Origin: Bacterioplanes sp965233665
GTDB taxonomy: Bacteria; Pseudomonadota; Gammaproteobacteria; Pseudomonadales; Oceanobacteraceae
DNA length: 64,000 nucleotides
Reading direction: 5' to 3'
NCBI GenBank assembly: GCA_965233665.1
Contig: CBDDTG010000033.1
Span: 1-64,000 of the forward strand
Shown: positions 56,067 through 64,000 of the stretch, piece by piece
Layout: each line of letters opens with the position of its first letter
Numbering within the stretch: position 1 is the first letter of the stretch
Translations under genes and position numbers: made by a program
Notes under the pieces: model-generated
Told to the model about the DNA's origin: nothing
The model's input: only the letters and a program-made list of their open reading frames with translations
Databases searched by the model: none

Positions 56067-56264
56067 GAAGAACTAGAGGGTTATACAGGCCCAACCGCCC
56101 TACCTCAAGCTTGCTTACTTTCGACTATGCCAACACGCTCAACTTGGCTTAAAGCGCCCAATGCCATCATGGTCGAACATACGGCTCCCTTGAGGGTGGT
56201 AGCATGGCAAAGCAAGATAACAGCCAAACCAGCGAGTTGAGAAATACGTCAGAGGACGACCCAG

Positions 56265-56564
56265 ATGTCACGCTTCTACCTGATTGCAGCACTGCTCGGG
56301 GCAGCGATCCCTTACGCCGCCTTTGCACCCTGGCTGCTGGCGCACGGCGCAGACGTTCCGCTGTTGCTTCAACAAGCAACCGCCAACCCCATCAGCCTAT
56401 TTGCCTGGCTGGACGTTATCGTTGCGGCAGTGGTGCTGATGGTGTTTGTGATCGTGGATAGCAGGGCGCACCAAGTGCGCCATTGGTACTTGGCGATTTT
56501 GGCCACGTTAGTGGTCGGCGTGTCGTGCGGCTTGCCTTTGTATTTGTACTTGAGGAAGCGCTGA
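56265..56564 (+). CDS. DUF2834 family inner-membrane protein
   Basis: 99 residues with three hydrophobic segments. The DUF2834 pattern is visible: YLIAALLGAAIPYAAFAPWLL, NPISLFAWLDVIVAAVVLMVFV and ILATLVVGVSCGLPLYLYLR. AGAGGA precedes the ATG by 8 nt. The family is a small, uncharacterised membrane protein. The stop (56562-56564) lies inside the 20-bp repeat shared with the 61.8-kb element, so the 3' end may have been set by an insertion. Confidence 0.85.
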   Translation: MSRFYLIAALLGAAIPYAAFAPWLLAHGADVPLLLQQATANPISLFAWLDVIVAAVVLMVFVIVDSRAHQVRHWYLAILATLVVGVSCGLPLYLYLRKR

Positions 56565-56578
56565 ATAATTCGGTGCCC
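56559..56578. repeat. 20-bp direct repeat, copy 1
   Basis: CGCTGAATAATTCGGTGCCC here is identical to 61834-61853, where it forms the left end of an inverted-repeat element. Here the right end is not evident, but AGGAACCTTCGT at about 56716-56727 resembles the sequence flanking the other copy. Possibly a decayed copy spanning about 56552-56725. Confidence 0.6.
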
Positions 56579-56766
56579 CCACAGGGCGCGGGCGACAACA
56601 AATAATGTGCAGCGCTGTCCCCGTGACAAGCCGAGTCTTGGGGCCGCTTTACGCACCATTCATCTGCCGGGCAAGAGTACCCGCAAGGATTTAAAGTGTA
56701 TGGCTATGTCGCTGCAGGAACCTTCGTCGACTATTTATAGCGCAGCGCCTAGCGAAGCATGAGGAG

Positions 56767-57458
56767 TTAACCCAGCATAAACTCTACCGCGGCCTGGGCA
56801 TGCACCACGGCGGTATCAACCAAAAGGCACAGTGCAATGCTCAGCTTGCACCAATAAGCCAATCTCTGTGCAACCCAAAATAGCGGCTTCAGCCCCCTTA
56901 AGCTGCAAGTCGGCAATGATGTCGCAGTATTGCTGGCGCGAGGCAGTGTTGATTTCACCGCGACACAATTCTTGATAAATCACGTTGTGTACCACGCCAC
57001 GCTGCGAATTGTCTGGAATCAAGGTGTCGATGCCATGGCGCTGCAATCGCTCAGCGTAAAAGCCCTGTTCCATGGTAAAGCGCGTGCCCAGCAAGCCCGC
57101 TCGGCTAACCCCTTGCTCTTTCAGCGCCAGCGCCGTGGCATCGGCAATGTGCAGCAGTGGAATGCCCGCTGCTTCTTCCACCTGCGGTGCTAGCTTGTGC
57201 ATGGTGTTGGTACAAATCATCACCGCCTCAGCACCGGCCCGCTGCAAGCGCTGAGCGTGATCGCACAGCAAGTCCGCCAGCAGTCCCCATTCACCGTCGG
57301 CTTGTAACTTAGCCACGGCAGCAAAATCAAAAACTCGACAGCAACAAAGGGGCGGAGTGCAATCCACCCAGACGCTTTTGCACACCGCGGTTAATCAATT
57401 GGTAATAAGTGACGGTTGACTCCCAACTCATGCCACCCAGTAAGCCGATGGTTTTCAT
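56767..57458 (-). pseudogene. Aspartate/glutamate racemase family protein, two frameshifts
   Basis: Correcting two excess bases gives 229 residues, the usual length. The N-terminus MKTIGLLGGMSWESTVTYY starts at 57458. The frame breaks at an A5 run (57328-57332, plus strand) and again at AAAA about 56822-56825. The catalytic cysteines lie in MICTNTMH and ILGCTEIG, so both active-site residues are kept. These PLP-independent racemases interconvert L- and D-aspartate or glutamate. The gene is divergent from an MFS transporter; the two may share regulation through the palindrome at 57560. Confidence 0.78.
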
Positions 57459-57559
57459 AACTGCTCCTAATACGATGATGCATACAGCTTACTGCGCTGA
57501 CATGGCGCCAACAGCCACAGTCGCTGGCAAAGTCACCAGTACAGTCACCGCTGTTGTTG

Positions 57560-57579
57560 CAACACTGCATTCAGTGTTG
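57560..57579. promoter_or_regulatory. Palindromic operator candidate between racemase and MFS genes
   Basis: CAACACTG and CAGTGTTG form a perfect 8-bp inverted repeat with a 4-bp spacer (CATT). A further half-site GCAACACTGA lies at 57591-57600. Length and symmetry fit a TetR/MarR-type site. No regulator gene is adjacent. Confidence 0.5.
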
Positions 57580-57643
57580 TGCCCTTGTCTGCAACACTGA
57601 CAACTTCTACAGTAAGACGCCAAATTTTTGGACACGCTTTTGT

Positions 57644-58837
57644 ATGTCGCCCTCCCCCACCTTGAGTGAGCGCTGGCTGGTGGTGCTCATCGCCACGGTG
57701 CAATTTATCAACATCGTCGACTTTATGATGGTTGCCCCCTTAGGGCCGGATCTGGCCGAGGGCCTAGGCATCGCTACGTCGCAAATGGGGATCGTAACTG
57801 GCGTTTACGCCGGCGGCGCTACCATCAGCTCATTGCTGGCCGCTAAATGGCTGGATCGCTTTGCGCGCCGCTCAGCCATGGTGTTTTGCTTATTAGGGCT
57901 AGCCCTGGGGACCACTGCTGCCGCGTTATCCTTCGATGCCAACTCGCTCCTAGCGGCACGTATGCTAGCCGGCGCTTTTGGCGGCCCGGCCATGGCGCTG
58001 GCGATGGCGATTTTAATCGACGCCATTCCTGCCGAGCGCCGCGGCCGTGCTATGGGCCAGGTGGCCGGTGCGTTTTCGCTGGCGTCTGTTTTAGGCGTGC
58101 CTGCTGGCCTTGAGCTGGCACGCTGGGGCAGTTGGCACACGCCTTTTTGGGTCATTGGCGGTTTTACCTTTGCTTTGGCGCTGGTGGCTGCACGCTTATT
58201 ACCGCATCAAGCAGTGCAACATAAAAACTTGCCGCCCTCCTGGCCCATGCTATATCGACCCGGCACACCGCGCTTGGGCCTAATGATGCTGGCGATTTCG
58301 GTGATGTCGGGCTTTTTAGTGATACCGCATTTATCCACTTTTTATCAGCTCAACCTGGGCTACCCACGTGAAGACATTGGCGTGCTCTACCTAGTGGGCG
58401 GCGCACTGAGCTTTTTTAGCATGCGCCTGGCAGGCCGTTGCAGTGATCGCTTTGGTCCACTGAGCGTCTCTCTGGTCACCACCCTGGGGTATTTGCTGGT
58501 GCTGTGGGTCACCTTTATTCACACCCAAAGCTGGCTACCGATTATGGTGATGTTTGTCAGCTTTATGCTGATGCGTACCAGCCTCAGTGTTGCCGTTAAC
58601 ACCCAACTCACTTGGGTGCCACCGCCAGAACAGCGCGCTGCTTTTATGTCATTAAAAACCGCCATGCAACACGCAGCCGCCGCTGCCGGCGGCATGGTGT
58701 CGACCTGGGTGTTAAGCGAACATGCCAATGGTGCTCTACAACACATGGCAACGTTGGCGGCGCTGGCTGCTGCTCTGGCATTACTGCAGCCCGTTTTGAT
58801 GGCACGACTGCAAAAGCAAATTGTGCACAAGCAATAA
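57644..58837 (+). CDS. MFS transporter, DHA1-like
   Basis: 397 residues from ATG 57644 (the frame continues upstream to 57554 without support). Twelve membrane segments are predicted by eye. Family motifs include VDFMMVAPLGPDLAEGL in helix 1, AAKWLDRFARRSAMVFCLLGLALG (motif A, D-R-x-x-R-R) and RMLAGAFGGPAMALAMAILIDAIPAERRGRAMG. It resembles AraJ-like sugar or drug exporters. Its promoter region shares a palindrome with the divergent racemase gene; substrate not deducible. Confidence 0.88.
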   Translation: MSPSPTLSERWLVVLIATVQFINIVDFMMVAPLGPDLAEGLGIATSQMGIVTGVYAGGATISSLLAAKWLDRFARRSAMVFCLLGLALGTTAAALSFDANSLLAARMLAGAFGGPAMALAMAILIDAIPAERRGRAMGQVAGAFSLASVLGVPAGLELARWGSWHTPFWVIGGFTFALALVAARLLPHQAVQHKNLPPSWPMLYRPGTPRLGLMMLAISVMSGFLVIPHLSTFYQLNLGYPREDIGVLYLVGGALSFFSMRLAGRCSDRFGPLSVSLVTTLGYLLVLWVTFIHTQSWLPIMVMFVSFMLMRTSLSVAVNTQLTWVPPPEQRAAFMSLKTAMQHAAAAAGGMVSTWVLSEHANGALQHMATLAALAAALALLQPVLMARLQKQIVHKQ

Positions 58838-59208
58838 ATACCAGTGACGGGCGCTCATCATTCGCACAGCGTAAGCGCCTTTGATTTAAAAGACTTGCCT
58901 TCAGTGCTCTAACTCAACCATTCAACGCCACAAACCACCGCTGATAAAAAACCGTCTATAGGTAGTCACCGCAGTTAACCAGCTCGGTATTTCAGTGTGC
59001 AAATTATCACCAGCCCGTCACGCCTGATTATCGCAGCCTACCATCCCGCAAAAGTACCAAATTACTGATCGACCATTGTCGTACACCAACTCCGCCAATA
59101 CGCATTGCATCCTGCTTTTGCCCTACTTCAGTATCCAACTACCGTCAGCCACTTGCCTCTGGCAATGACAGCATGGCGGCGCACAACAATAACAAGCAGG
59201 TACTCAAT
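58838..59208. other. Intergenic region upstream of the aerolysin-like toxin gene
   Basis: 371 bp with no gene I can support. It must contain the toxin promoter. It is slightly AT-richer than its neighbours; no inverted repeat, terminator or RNA gene stood out. A weak in-frame ATG at 59173 is not preferred. Confidence 0.4.
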
Positions 59209-60474
59209 ATGTTGAAAACACGCAGCTCGATGGCAATGCTGATGACGACGCTGGCGCTAGCCCAACCAGCCGTGGCCACTGTGGATGACATCCCTAATTA
59301 CAATGACAAGCTGTATCCGCAGCGGGATGCCGCCAGCCTTAAATACAGCATTATTTCAGACTCAGATTTTCACCGACCACTGGCATACATGGCACATTTT
59401 ATGGGCTTTGCCTGGTGTGGCGGTACCGGCTCTGCCTACGTGGGTGAAGATTTTCAGATTACTCAAAACAGCAGTAACCAATACACTTTGCAAGCACGCT
59501 ACAACAGCAACGACCCTCATGCAGAAGGATATCGGGCCAGCGAGCGACTGAAGATGACATTGTCTGATATTCGCTTTATCACCAACCCCGGCGAACTGCA
59601 GCTAGGCGAACCACAGGTTTACGACCGCGAACCGATAAAAACCGTTACCTATGTCGTGAAAAATGAGGGCGATACGGCAGACACCCAAGTCGCCACCTTG
59701 ACCTACAACGAAACCGAGAGCTGGTCTAAGCAGGATGATTTTTCCTTTACCGAGACCATTGGCATTACCAACACCTATGAATTTGGGTTGAAATTATTTG
59801 GTGGAAAAACCGAAATCAAAGCAGAATTCAGCGCCAACCAGGGTTGGAGTGAAACCCAGGGCAGCAGCGACACCGTGTCACAAAGTGCTCAATACCGCGC
59901 CATCGTGCCGCCGCGCAGCAAGCGCGAAATCACCATTACCTTCTTTAAGCAAAAAGCCGATATTCCCTATCAGTCCAACATGTTTATGGACTACCACCTC
60001 ACCTATGAAAACTTTTTGCGCTGGGGTGGCAATGCCCGGCAAGATCACCCCACCAATCGGCCTTGGGAGGTGTACACCTTCGGTGGCCGCAATCAATTAA
60101 ATGCCGCCGAAGACATGCTGGATCAGTACCTACACAAACACATCCCCGGCTATGGCCCCTGGGATTGGGATTGGATGCTGCAAGAGCACGGCAACGACTC
60201 CATTCGCTGGGCCTTGGGCAGCATCAGTAAGCGTCGCTATGTCGTGCCTATGACGGGCAAATTCACTACCGTGGATGCCAGCCAATACAACATTACCGCC
60301 GGGCCGGCCATCCCATTAACGGATGAAGAAATGAATAGCTCGCAACGAAGCAAGCGTAGCCTGATGCTGCACAAAAACGGCCGCCAACTGCAAAAAGTAG
60401 ATGAGCAAAACTATGACTGGGAAAACCGCGTAACCGATGTACGCTTAACACTAGAAAACCGATTGCAACAATAA
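59209..60474 (+). CDS. Aerolysin-family beta-pore-forming toxin (protoxin)
   Basis: 421 residues with signal peptide (MLKTRSSMAMLMTTLALAQP, cut near VAT). Clear aerolysin motifs follow in order: YMAHFMGFAWCGGTGSAYVGED (aerolysin YLAHYLGYAWVGG...YVGED), the strand-rich pore region around WSKQDDFSFTE to WSETQGSSDT, then FLRWGGNARQDHPTNRP and WDWDWML. It ends IPLTDEEMNSSQRSKRSLM: RSKR-S at 380-384 is a furin-type site at the place where aerolysin is activated; removal frees a 38-residue peptide. The small N-terminal lobe of Aeromonas aerolysin is absent, as in Clostridium septicum alpha-toxin. A secreted GPI-receptor-type haemolysin is inferred. Confidence 0.9.
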   Translation: MLKTRSSMAMLMTTLALAQPAVATVDDIPNYNDKLYPQRDAASLKYSIISDSDFHRPLAYMAHFMGFAWCGGTGSAYVGEDFQITQNSSNQYTLQARYNSNDPHAEGYRASERLKMTLSDIRFITNPGELQLGEPQVYDREPIKTVTYVVKNEGDTADTQVATLTYNETESWSKQDDFSFTETIGITNTYEFGLKLFGGKTEIKAEFSANQGWSETQGSSDTVSQSAQYRAIVPPRSKREITITFFKQKADIPYQSNMFMDYHLTYENFLRWGGNARQDHPTNRPWEVYTFGGRNQLNAAEDMLDQYLHKHIPGYGPWDWDWMLQEHGNDSIRWALGSISKRRYVVPMTGKFTTVDASQYNITAGPAIPLTDEEMNSSQRSKRSLMLHKNGRQLQKVDEQNYDWENRVTDVRLTLENRLQQ

Positions 60475-60548
60475 TCTTAGCGGCACCGCCTATCAACTAA
60501 AGCAACCGGCGCGATAGAAAGTGGGGTCAGAAAAAAACATGCATAAAA

Positions 60549-60572
60549 AAGGGCCAGCGTTAGCTGGCCCTT
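60549..60572 (-). terminator. Terminator shared by the toxin and PI-PLC genes
   Basis: AAGGGCCAGC (60549-60558) and GCTGGCCCTT (60563-60572) form a perfect 10-bp stem with a GTTA loop. The minus-strand continuation is TTTTTT, directly after the PI-PLC stop; it may also stop the toxin transcript. Confidence 0.85.
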
Positions 60573-60575
60573 ACA

Positions 60576-61812
60576 TTATTGATTGACCTGCCAGCGGCCT
60601 TCACTGTGTTGGTCGGTAGCGTTTAACCAGACATGATTGATGCCACCGCGCGCATCGATTAAAGCTTGATTGTCTTTGCTATTGGTCGGCGCAGCAAACT
60701 GATAATCATTGCCTAGCTGCTGGCACGCCTGAGCGCCTTGATTCCAACTGCCCTGCCAGCTGCTGACCTGCCACTGATTGGCGCCGTTAACGCAGGCAAA
60801 AAAGTGCTCTTTGTTGCACTCAGTATCGTCCCAGCGACCGTTTTGCCATTGCACCGCACAATGTTGATTGCCGTTGTAATTATTGGGCTCGTTCACATCC
60901 CACGACCACACAGCTGCCGCTAAGCGATCATCGTCATGGTGCATATCATCCAGGTTGACGATATTACCGCCGTTTTTATACAGCTGACGCACATCCGCCG
61001 CTTCAATGCGTTTTAACTTTACCGCCGGTAAAAATAGCGCCAATTGCACCGACACCGGTGCGGTCTTCCCAGGCGCGATCAATGTCGCCTAAGCCAGTAA
61101 AGGCCAGTTGCTGCATGGCGCCGTTGTCTGAGCAGCCGCCATCCTTCCAAAATACCACTTGCTTGCCGGCTTGGCGCACTTGGTTTTCTGTTAACGTATT
61201 GGGAATATTTTTGCAGCCACCACTGGCATATATTTTATCGCCAATGCTGTTATTCAAAAGCTCCACCAGCTTTTGATGATGGCCGTCGGAGTGATCTTCA
61301 AAATATAAAATAATTACTTCTTGCGGGTTGTTATTAAGCCAGTTTTTCACCTCTGCAAGCCCCTCGCTCACACGGCGATCCGTGAGGCTGCAACCCACGT
61401 GCAAATCACCCCATTCTTCACCAATGCCTGAGTGACAAAGCAATAAATCGGTTCCCCACTCCCATGGCCAACCATGGGTGTGCGCCGTCCAGTGAACATC
61501 CAGCTCAATAAAGCGAGCCCCCAAGCTAAGTTGCTCTTCAATGGTGACTTTTTGCTGCGGGTCTAGGTAGCGGGTGGCGTTGCGATAGGCTTCGGAGTTG
61601 TAGCTGTTGTGAGTGCCGAGAATGTTATTTTCCGCCAGGGGGGAGTCGTCATCCAACATGCGCTGCTGGCTGAGCGCTTTGCCCGCCCAACTGTTATGAA
61701 AATCTGCCATAGGGTCGGCTTCTGGCGTCGAGCTCATCGCCACAGCCTGAGTGCTCAGCATAAGTGAGGTCAATGCGCCTGCTACAGACGTCAGTGAGAT
61801 CGCTGGTTTCAT
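60576..61812 (-). CDS. Secreted PI-PLC X-domain protein with C-type lectin-like tail, one frameshift
   Basis: 411 residues after removing one base in the T4 run 61011-61014 (plus strand). A signal peptide (TSLMLSTQAVAM) precedes the PI-PLC X domain: NNILGTHNSYN with catalytic His, GARFIELDVHWTA, LLLCHSG and VIILYFEDHSDGHH. Past the break, IEAADVRQLYKNGGNIVNL continues the domain. The tail holds C-type-lectin halves: VNEPNNYNGNQHCAVQ and WDDTECNKEHFFACV first, then WNQGAQACQQL and VWLNATDQHSEGRW. EPN is a sugar-binding motif. It may cleave PI or GPI anchors on host cells; GPI-anchored proteins are also receptors for aerolysin, whose homologue is the convergent neighbour. Confidence 0.85.
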
Positions 61813-61827
61813 AAAACACCTTTTTTT

Positions 61828-61960
61828 AGGAACCGCTGAATAATTCGGTGCCCGCTCTGGATCACCAGAGGGCTCCAGATCACAAAGCCGATTTGCCGCT
61901 CTAGCCAGCTACAGCAAAAATCGGCGACACAGAGCTGTGCAGAATTATCCAGAGGTTCCT
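61828..61960. mobile_element. Small inverted-repeat (MITE-like) element, 133 bp
   Basis: Ends AGGAACCGCTGAATAATTC (61828-61846) and, inverted, GAATTATCCAGAGGTTCCT (61942-61960); 17 of 19 positions agree. It sits 15 bp upstream of the PI-PLC start and likely carries or disrupts that promoter. No coding capacity. The first 20 bases after the end recur at 56559-56578. The remaining 61961-62162 hold no feature I can support apart from the iorA leader. Confidence 0.55.
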
Positions 61961-62162
61961 TCGTTATATTTATAGTTGTGTTGGCAGCGCTCCCTGACCG
62001 CCTAAATACCTTATCGGTACGCTTGTTTTAGCGGTGCCAGACTCAGCTGACAATGCCCTGGCCCGAATAGACAAAAGCCGCAAGGCTTGACCGTAAAAAC
62101 CGCTTGGCCGCTTATAAAGGCATTGGTAACCTTGGGTCACTTAGAAAAACAGGCTGGCCCTT

Positions 62163-62657
62163 ATGATCTCTTTGACGGTGAACAGACAACGCCATTCTTT
62201 GGATATCGACGACGATACGCCCTTGCTGTGGGTGGTTCGTGATGAGCTAAAACTCAAAGGCAGCAAGTTTGGTTGTGGCGCTGGTTTGTGTGGCGCTTGC
62301 ACCATGCATCTGGACGGCGCGCCCATTCGCAGCTGCATCACGCCGGTCAGCATGGCCGCTGGCAAACAAGTCACCACCATTGAAGGCGTTACTCCAAGCC
62401 AAGGGCTAAGCCCAGTGCAACAGGCCTGGGTCGAGTTGAATGTGCCCCAGTGTGGCTACTGCCAATCCGGCCAAATCATGTCGGCCACGGCGTTATTGGC
62501 GAACAACCCAAGCCCCACAGATGACGACATAGACCAGGCCATGAGCGGCAACTTGTGCCGCTGTGGCACCTACCCCAGAATTCGTGCCGCCATTCATCAA
62601 GCCGCCGAGCATCCTCTGTATCAGGAACTACGCCAGCCGGAGAATAACCATGACTGA
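62163..62657 (+). CDS. iorA: Isoquinoline 1-oxidoreductase-like 2Fe-2S subunit (IorA)
   Basis: 164 residues. Two [2Fe-2S] clusters are marked by FGCGAGLCGACTMHLDG...RSC (plant-ferredoxin type) and QCGYCQSGQIM with LCRCGTYPRI (alpha-helical). This is the small subunit of the xanthine-oxidase family, IorA/CoxS type. It passes electrons from the molybdenum subunit to a periplasmic or membrane acceptor. Its stop overlaps the iorB start by 8 nt. Confidence 0.9.
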   Translation: MISLTVNRQRHSLDIDDDTPLLWVVRDELKLKGSKFGCGAGLCGACTMHLDGAPIRSCITPVSMAAGKQVTTIEGVTPSQGLSPVQQAWVELNVPQCGYCQSGQIMSATALLANNPSPTDDDIDQAMSGNLCRCGTYPRIRAAIHQAAEHPLYQELRQPENNHD

Positions 62658-64000
62658 GTTAAATCGCCGGCAGTTTCTAAAAACATCCGCACTGGCCTCC
62701 GGCGGTTTGCTAATGACCATCGCCTTGCCCGGCTGCGCCAGCATCGGCCATCAGGGCATGGTGTCGAACAGTGATTGGCAAGCCAACGCCTGGCTGCATA
62801 TTCATACCGACAACCGCATTACCTTTGTGCTCGACCGAGTAGAGATGGGCCAAGGCACCTACACCGGTTTAGTGACCTTGCTAGCAGAAGAGTTGGAGGT
62901 AGCACCCGAGCAGGTAGACGTCACTTTCGCTGGGGTCGACAGTTTCTACAACAACCCCATTTATAAGCTGCAAATCACTGGCGGCTCGACCAGCATGGCC
63001 AGCAGTTATGAGCGCATTCGCATCGCCGGCGCCAGCGCACGAGAAATGCTACGCCAAGCCGCAGCGCAAGTTTGGCAACAGCCACTAAGCGCCGTACGTG
63101 CCGACAATGGCCATGTGCATTTTCAACAACAGTCCCTCAGCTATGGCGAGCTGGCACCTTTTGCAGCAAAGCAATCCGTGCCCGAGGCCACACTGAAAAG
63201 CGCTGGGCAATTTCAACGCATAGGCAAACCCGAGCAGCGTTTAGACGCGCGCGCCAAGGTGACCGGCCAGGCCGAATACGGTATCGATGTCGATTTGCCC
63301 GGCATGCTCTATGCCGTGGTGAGCCGAGCACCGGCCTGGGGCGCCACACTGGCAAGCCGCGATATCAGCGCCGCCCAACAAGCCTCAGGTGTGGTGGCAG
63401 TGTTCGAAATCACAGCCGCCGGCCGCCAGGGCATCGCCGTAGTCGCCGAGCGCTACTGGCAAGCGCGCAAAGCCCAGCGCTTGCTGCAACTCGATTGGCA
63501 AACGCCTGACGTAGCACCGTCCACCGACAGCCTGATCGCCCCTGCATCGCCAGGCCTTGGAACAAGACAGCGGTGATCGAGTGCGTGATGAGGGCGATTT
63601 CGAACAGGCGTTAGCGAGTAGCGAACAAGTACTCAAAGCAGATTATCAATTGCCACACTTGGCCCACGCCACGCTGGAGCCACAAAACTGTGTCGTCGAT
63701 GCCCGCGCCGACGCCATGGAGGTTTGGGCACCGACCCAATCCGCCAGCATGGCCCGCGTTGCCGCAGGCCGTCACAGTCGCTACAGCCTGGACGACATTA
63801 AAGTGCATACCACTTGGATCGGTGGCGGCTTTGGCCGGCGCATCATGCAGGATTACATCAGTGAATGCGCCGCCATCGCCGACCACCTGCAGCACCCAGT
63901 TAAACTGATTTGGAGCCGCGAGGAAGACACGCAACACGATTTTTATCGCCCCGCCAGCGTGCACCGGTTGGCAGCCGCCATCAACGACGGCGACGTACAA
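62650..64000 (+). CDS. iorB: Isoquinoline 1-oxidoreductase-like molybdopterin subunit (IorB), partial, one frameshift
   Basis: Starts at ATG 62650 within the iorA end and runs off the window. A Tat signal (NRRQFLKTSALASGG) is followed by WLHIHTDNRITFVLDRVEMGQGTYTG and LPGMLYAVVSRAP, typical of aldehyde-oxidase-type large subunits with N-terminal Tat export. The frame breaks at CCCC 63539-63542. Removing one C restores IALHRQALEQ, then LEPQNCVVDARADAMEVW and GGGFGRRIMQDY, a molybdopterin-binding motif. The pair oxidises an aldehyde or N-heterocycle, with substrate unknown. Confidence 0.85.

Noticed and set aside
1..64000. CRISPR arrays, tRNA, rRNA, phage or plasmid replication genes
   Set aside because: Looked for on both strands and none could be supported from the sequence.

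Overview
The window looks like chromosomal DNA of a marine gammaproteobacterium, probably of the Oceanospirillales type. This rests on gene content (Mrp sodium/proton antiporter, a GbpA-like chitin-binding protein, a LodA/LodB-like quinoprotein oxidase pair, a full tad locus, a YjfI/PspA/YqiJ/YqiK-like envelope cluster) and on middling GC. No rRNA, tRNA or CRISPR array was recognised.

Layout. 1-6.8 kb: 3' end of a GbpA-like protein, a secreted Lys-C-like serine protease with PKD and PPC domains, yajL with a 261-bp inverted-repeat element covering its stop codon, a periplasmic solute-binding protein, a DUF885 metallopeptidase and a VOC protein. 7.1-12.4 kb: a four-gene cluster (beta-rich protein, ferritin-like protein, LodA-like CTQ oxidase, LodB-like flavoprotein), heavily frameshifted except for lodB. 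12.5-13.9 kb: two DUF805 paralogues around a membrane-anchored unknown. 14.1-32.5 kb, minus strand: one tightly packed array that runs giant lipoprotein, flp, cpaB, cpaC, cpaD, cpaE, cpaF, tadB, tadC, tadD, tadE, tadF, tadG, TlpA-like, DUF4266, DUF3570. 32.8-35.1 kb: a divergent lipoprotein that shares an N-terminal module with the giant one. 35.3-40.9 kb: mrpABCDEFG. 41-45 kb: an S9 peptidase, then a divergent quinone-oxidoreductase-like/LysR pair.

45.1-56 kb, minus strand: an 11-kb envelope-maintenance array running yjfI (DUF2170), pspA, yqiJ-like, yqiK-like flotillin, a 1766-residue AAA ATPase, rhomboid protease, zf-TFIIB protein and a small TerB-like protein. Three evenly spaced palindromic sites lie directly upstream of yjfI. 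56-59 kb: DUF2834, an Asp/Glu racemase and a divergent MFS transporter with a palindrome between them. 59-62 kb: an aerolysin-family pore-forming toxin convergent with a secreted PI-PLC/C-type-lectin protein. 62.1-64 kb: iorA and the start of iorB, which runs off the window.

A caution that affects many entries: at least 23 single-base frame breaks can be located, nearly all a one-base excess in or beside a homopolymer, and the protein on the far side keeps its family motifs. Correcting them restores lengths divisible by three. They look more like sequence errors (or very recent slippage) than old gene decay. They are concentrated at 7.1-11.3 kb and absent from the tad and mrp regions.
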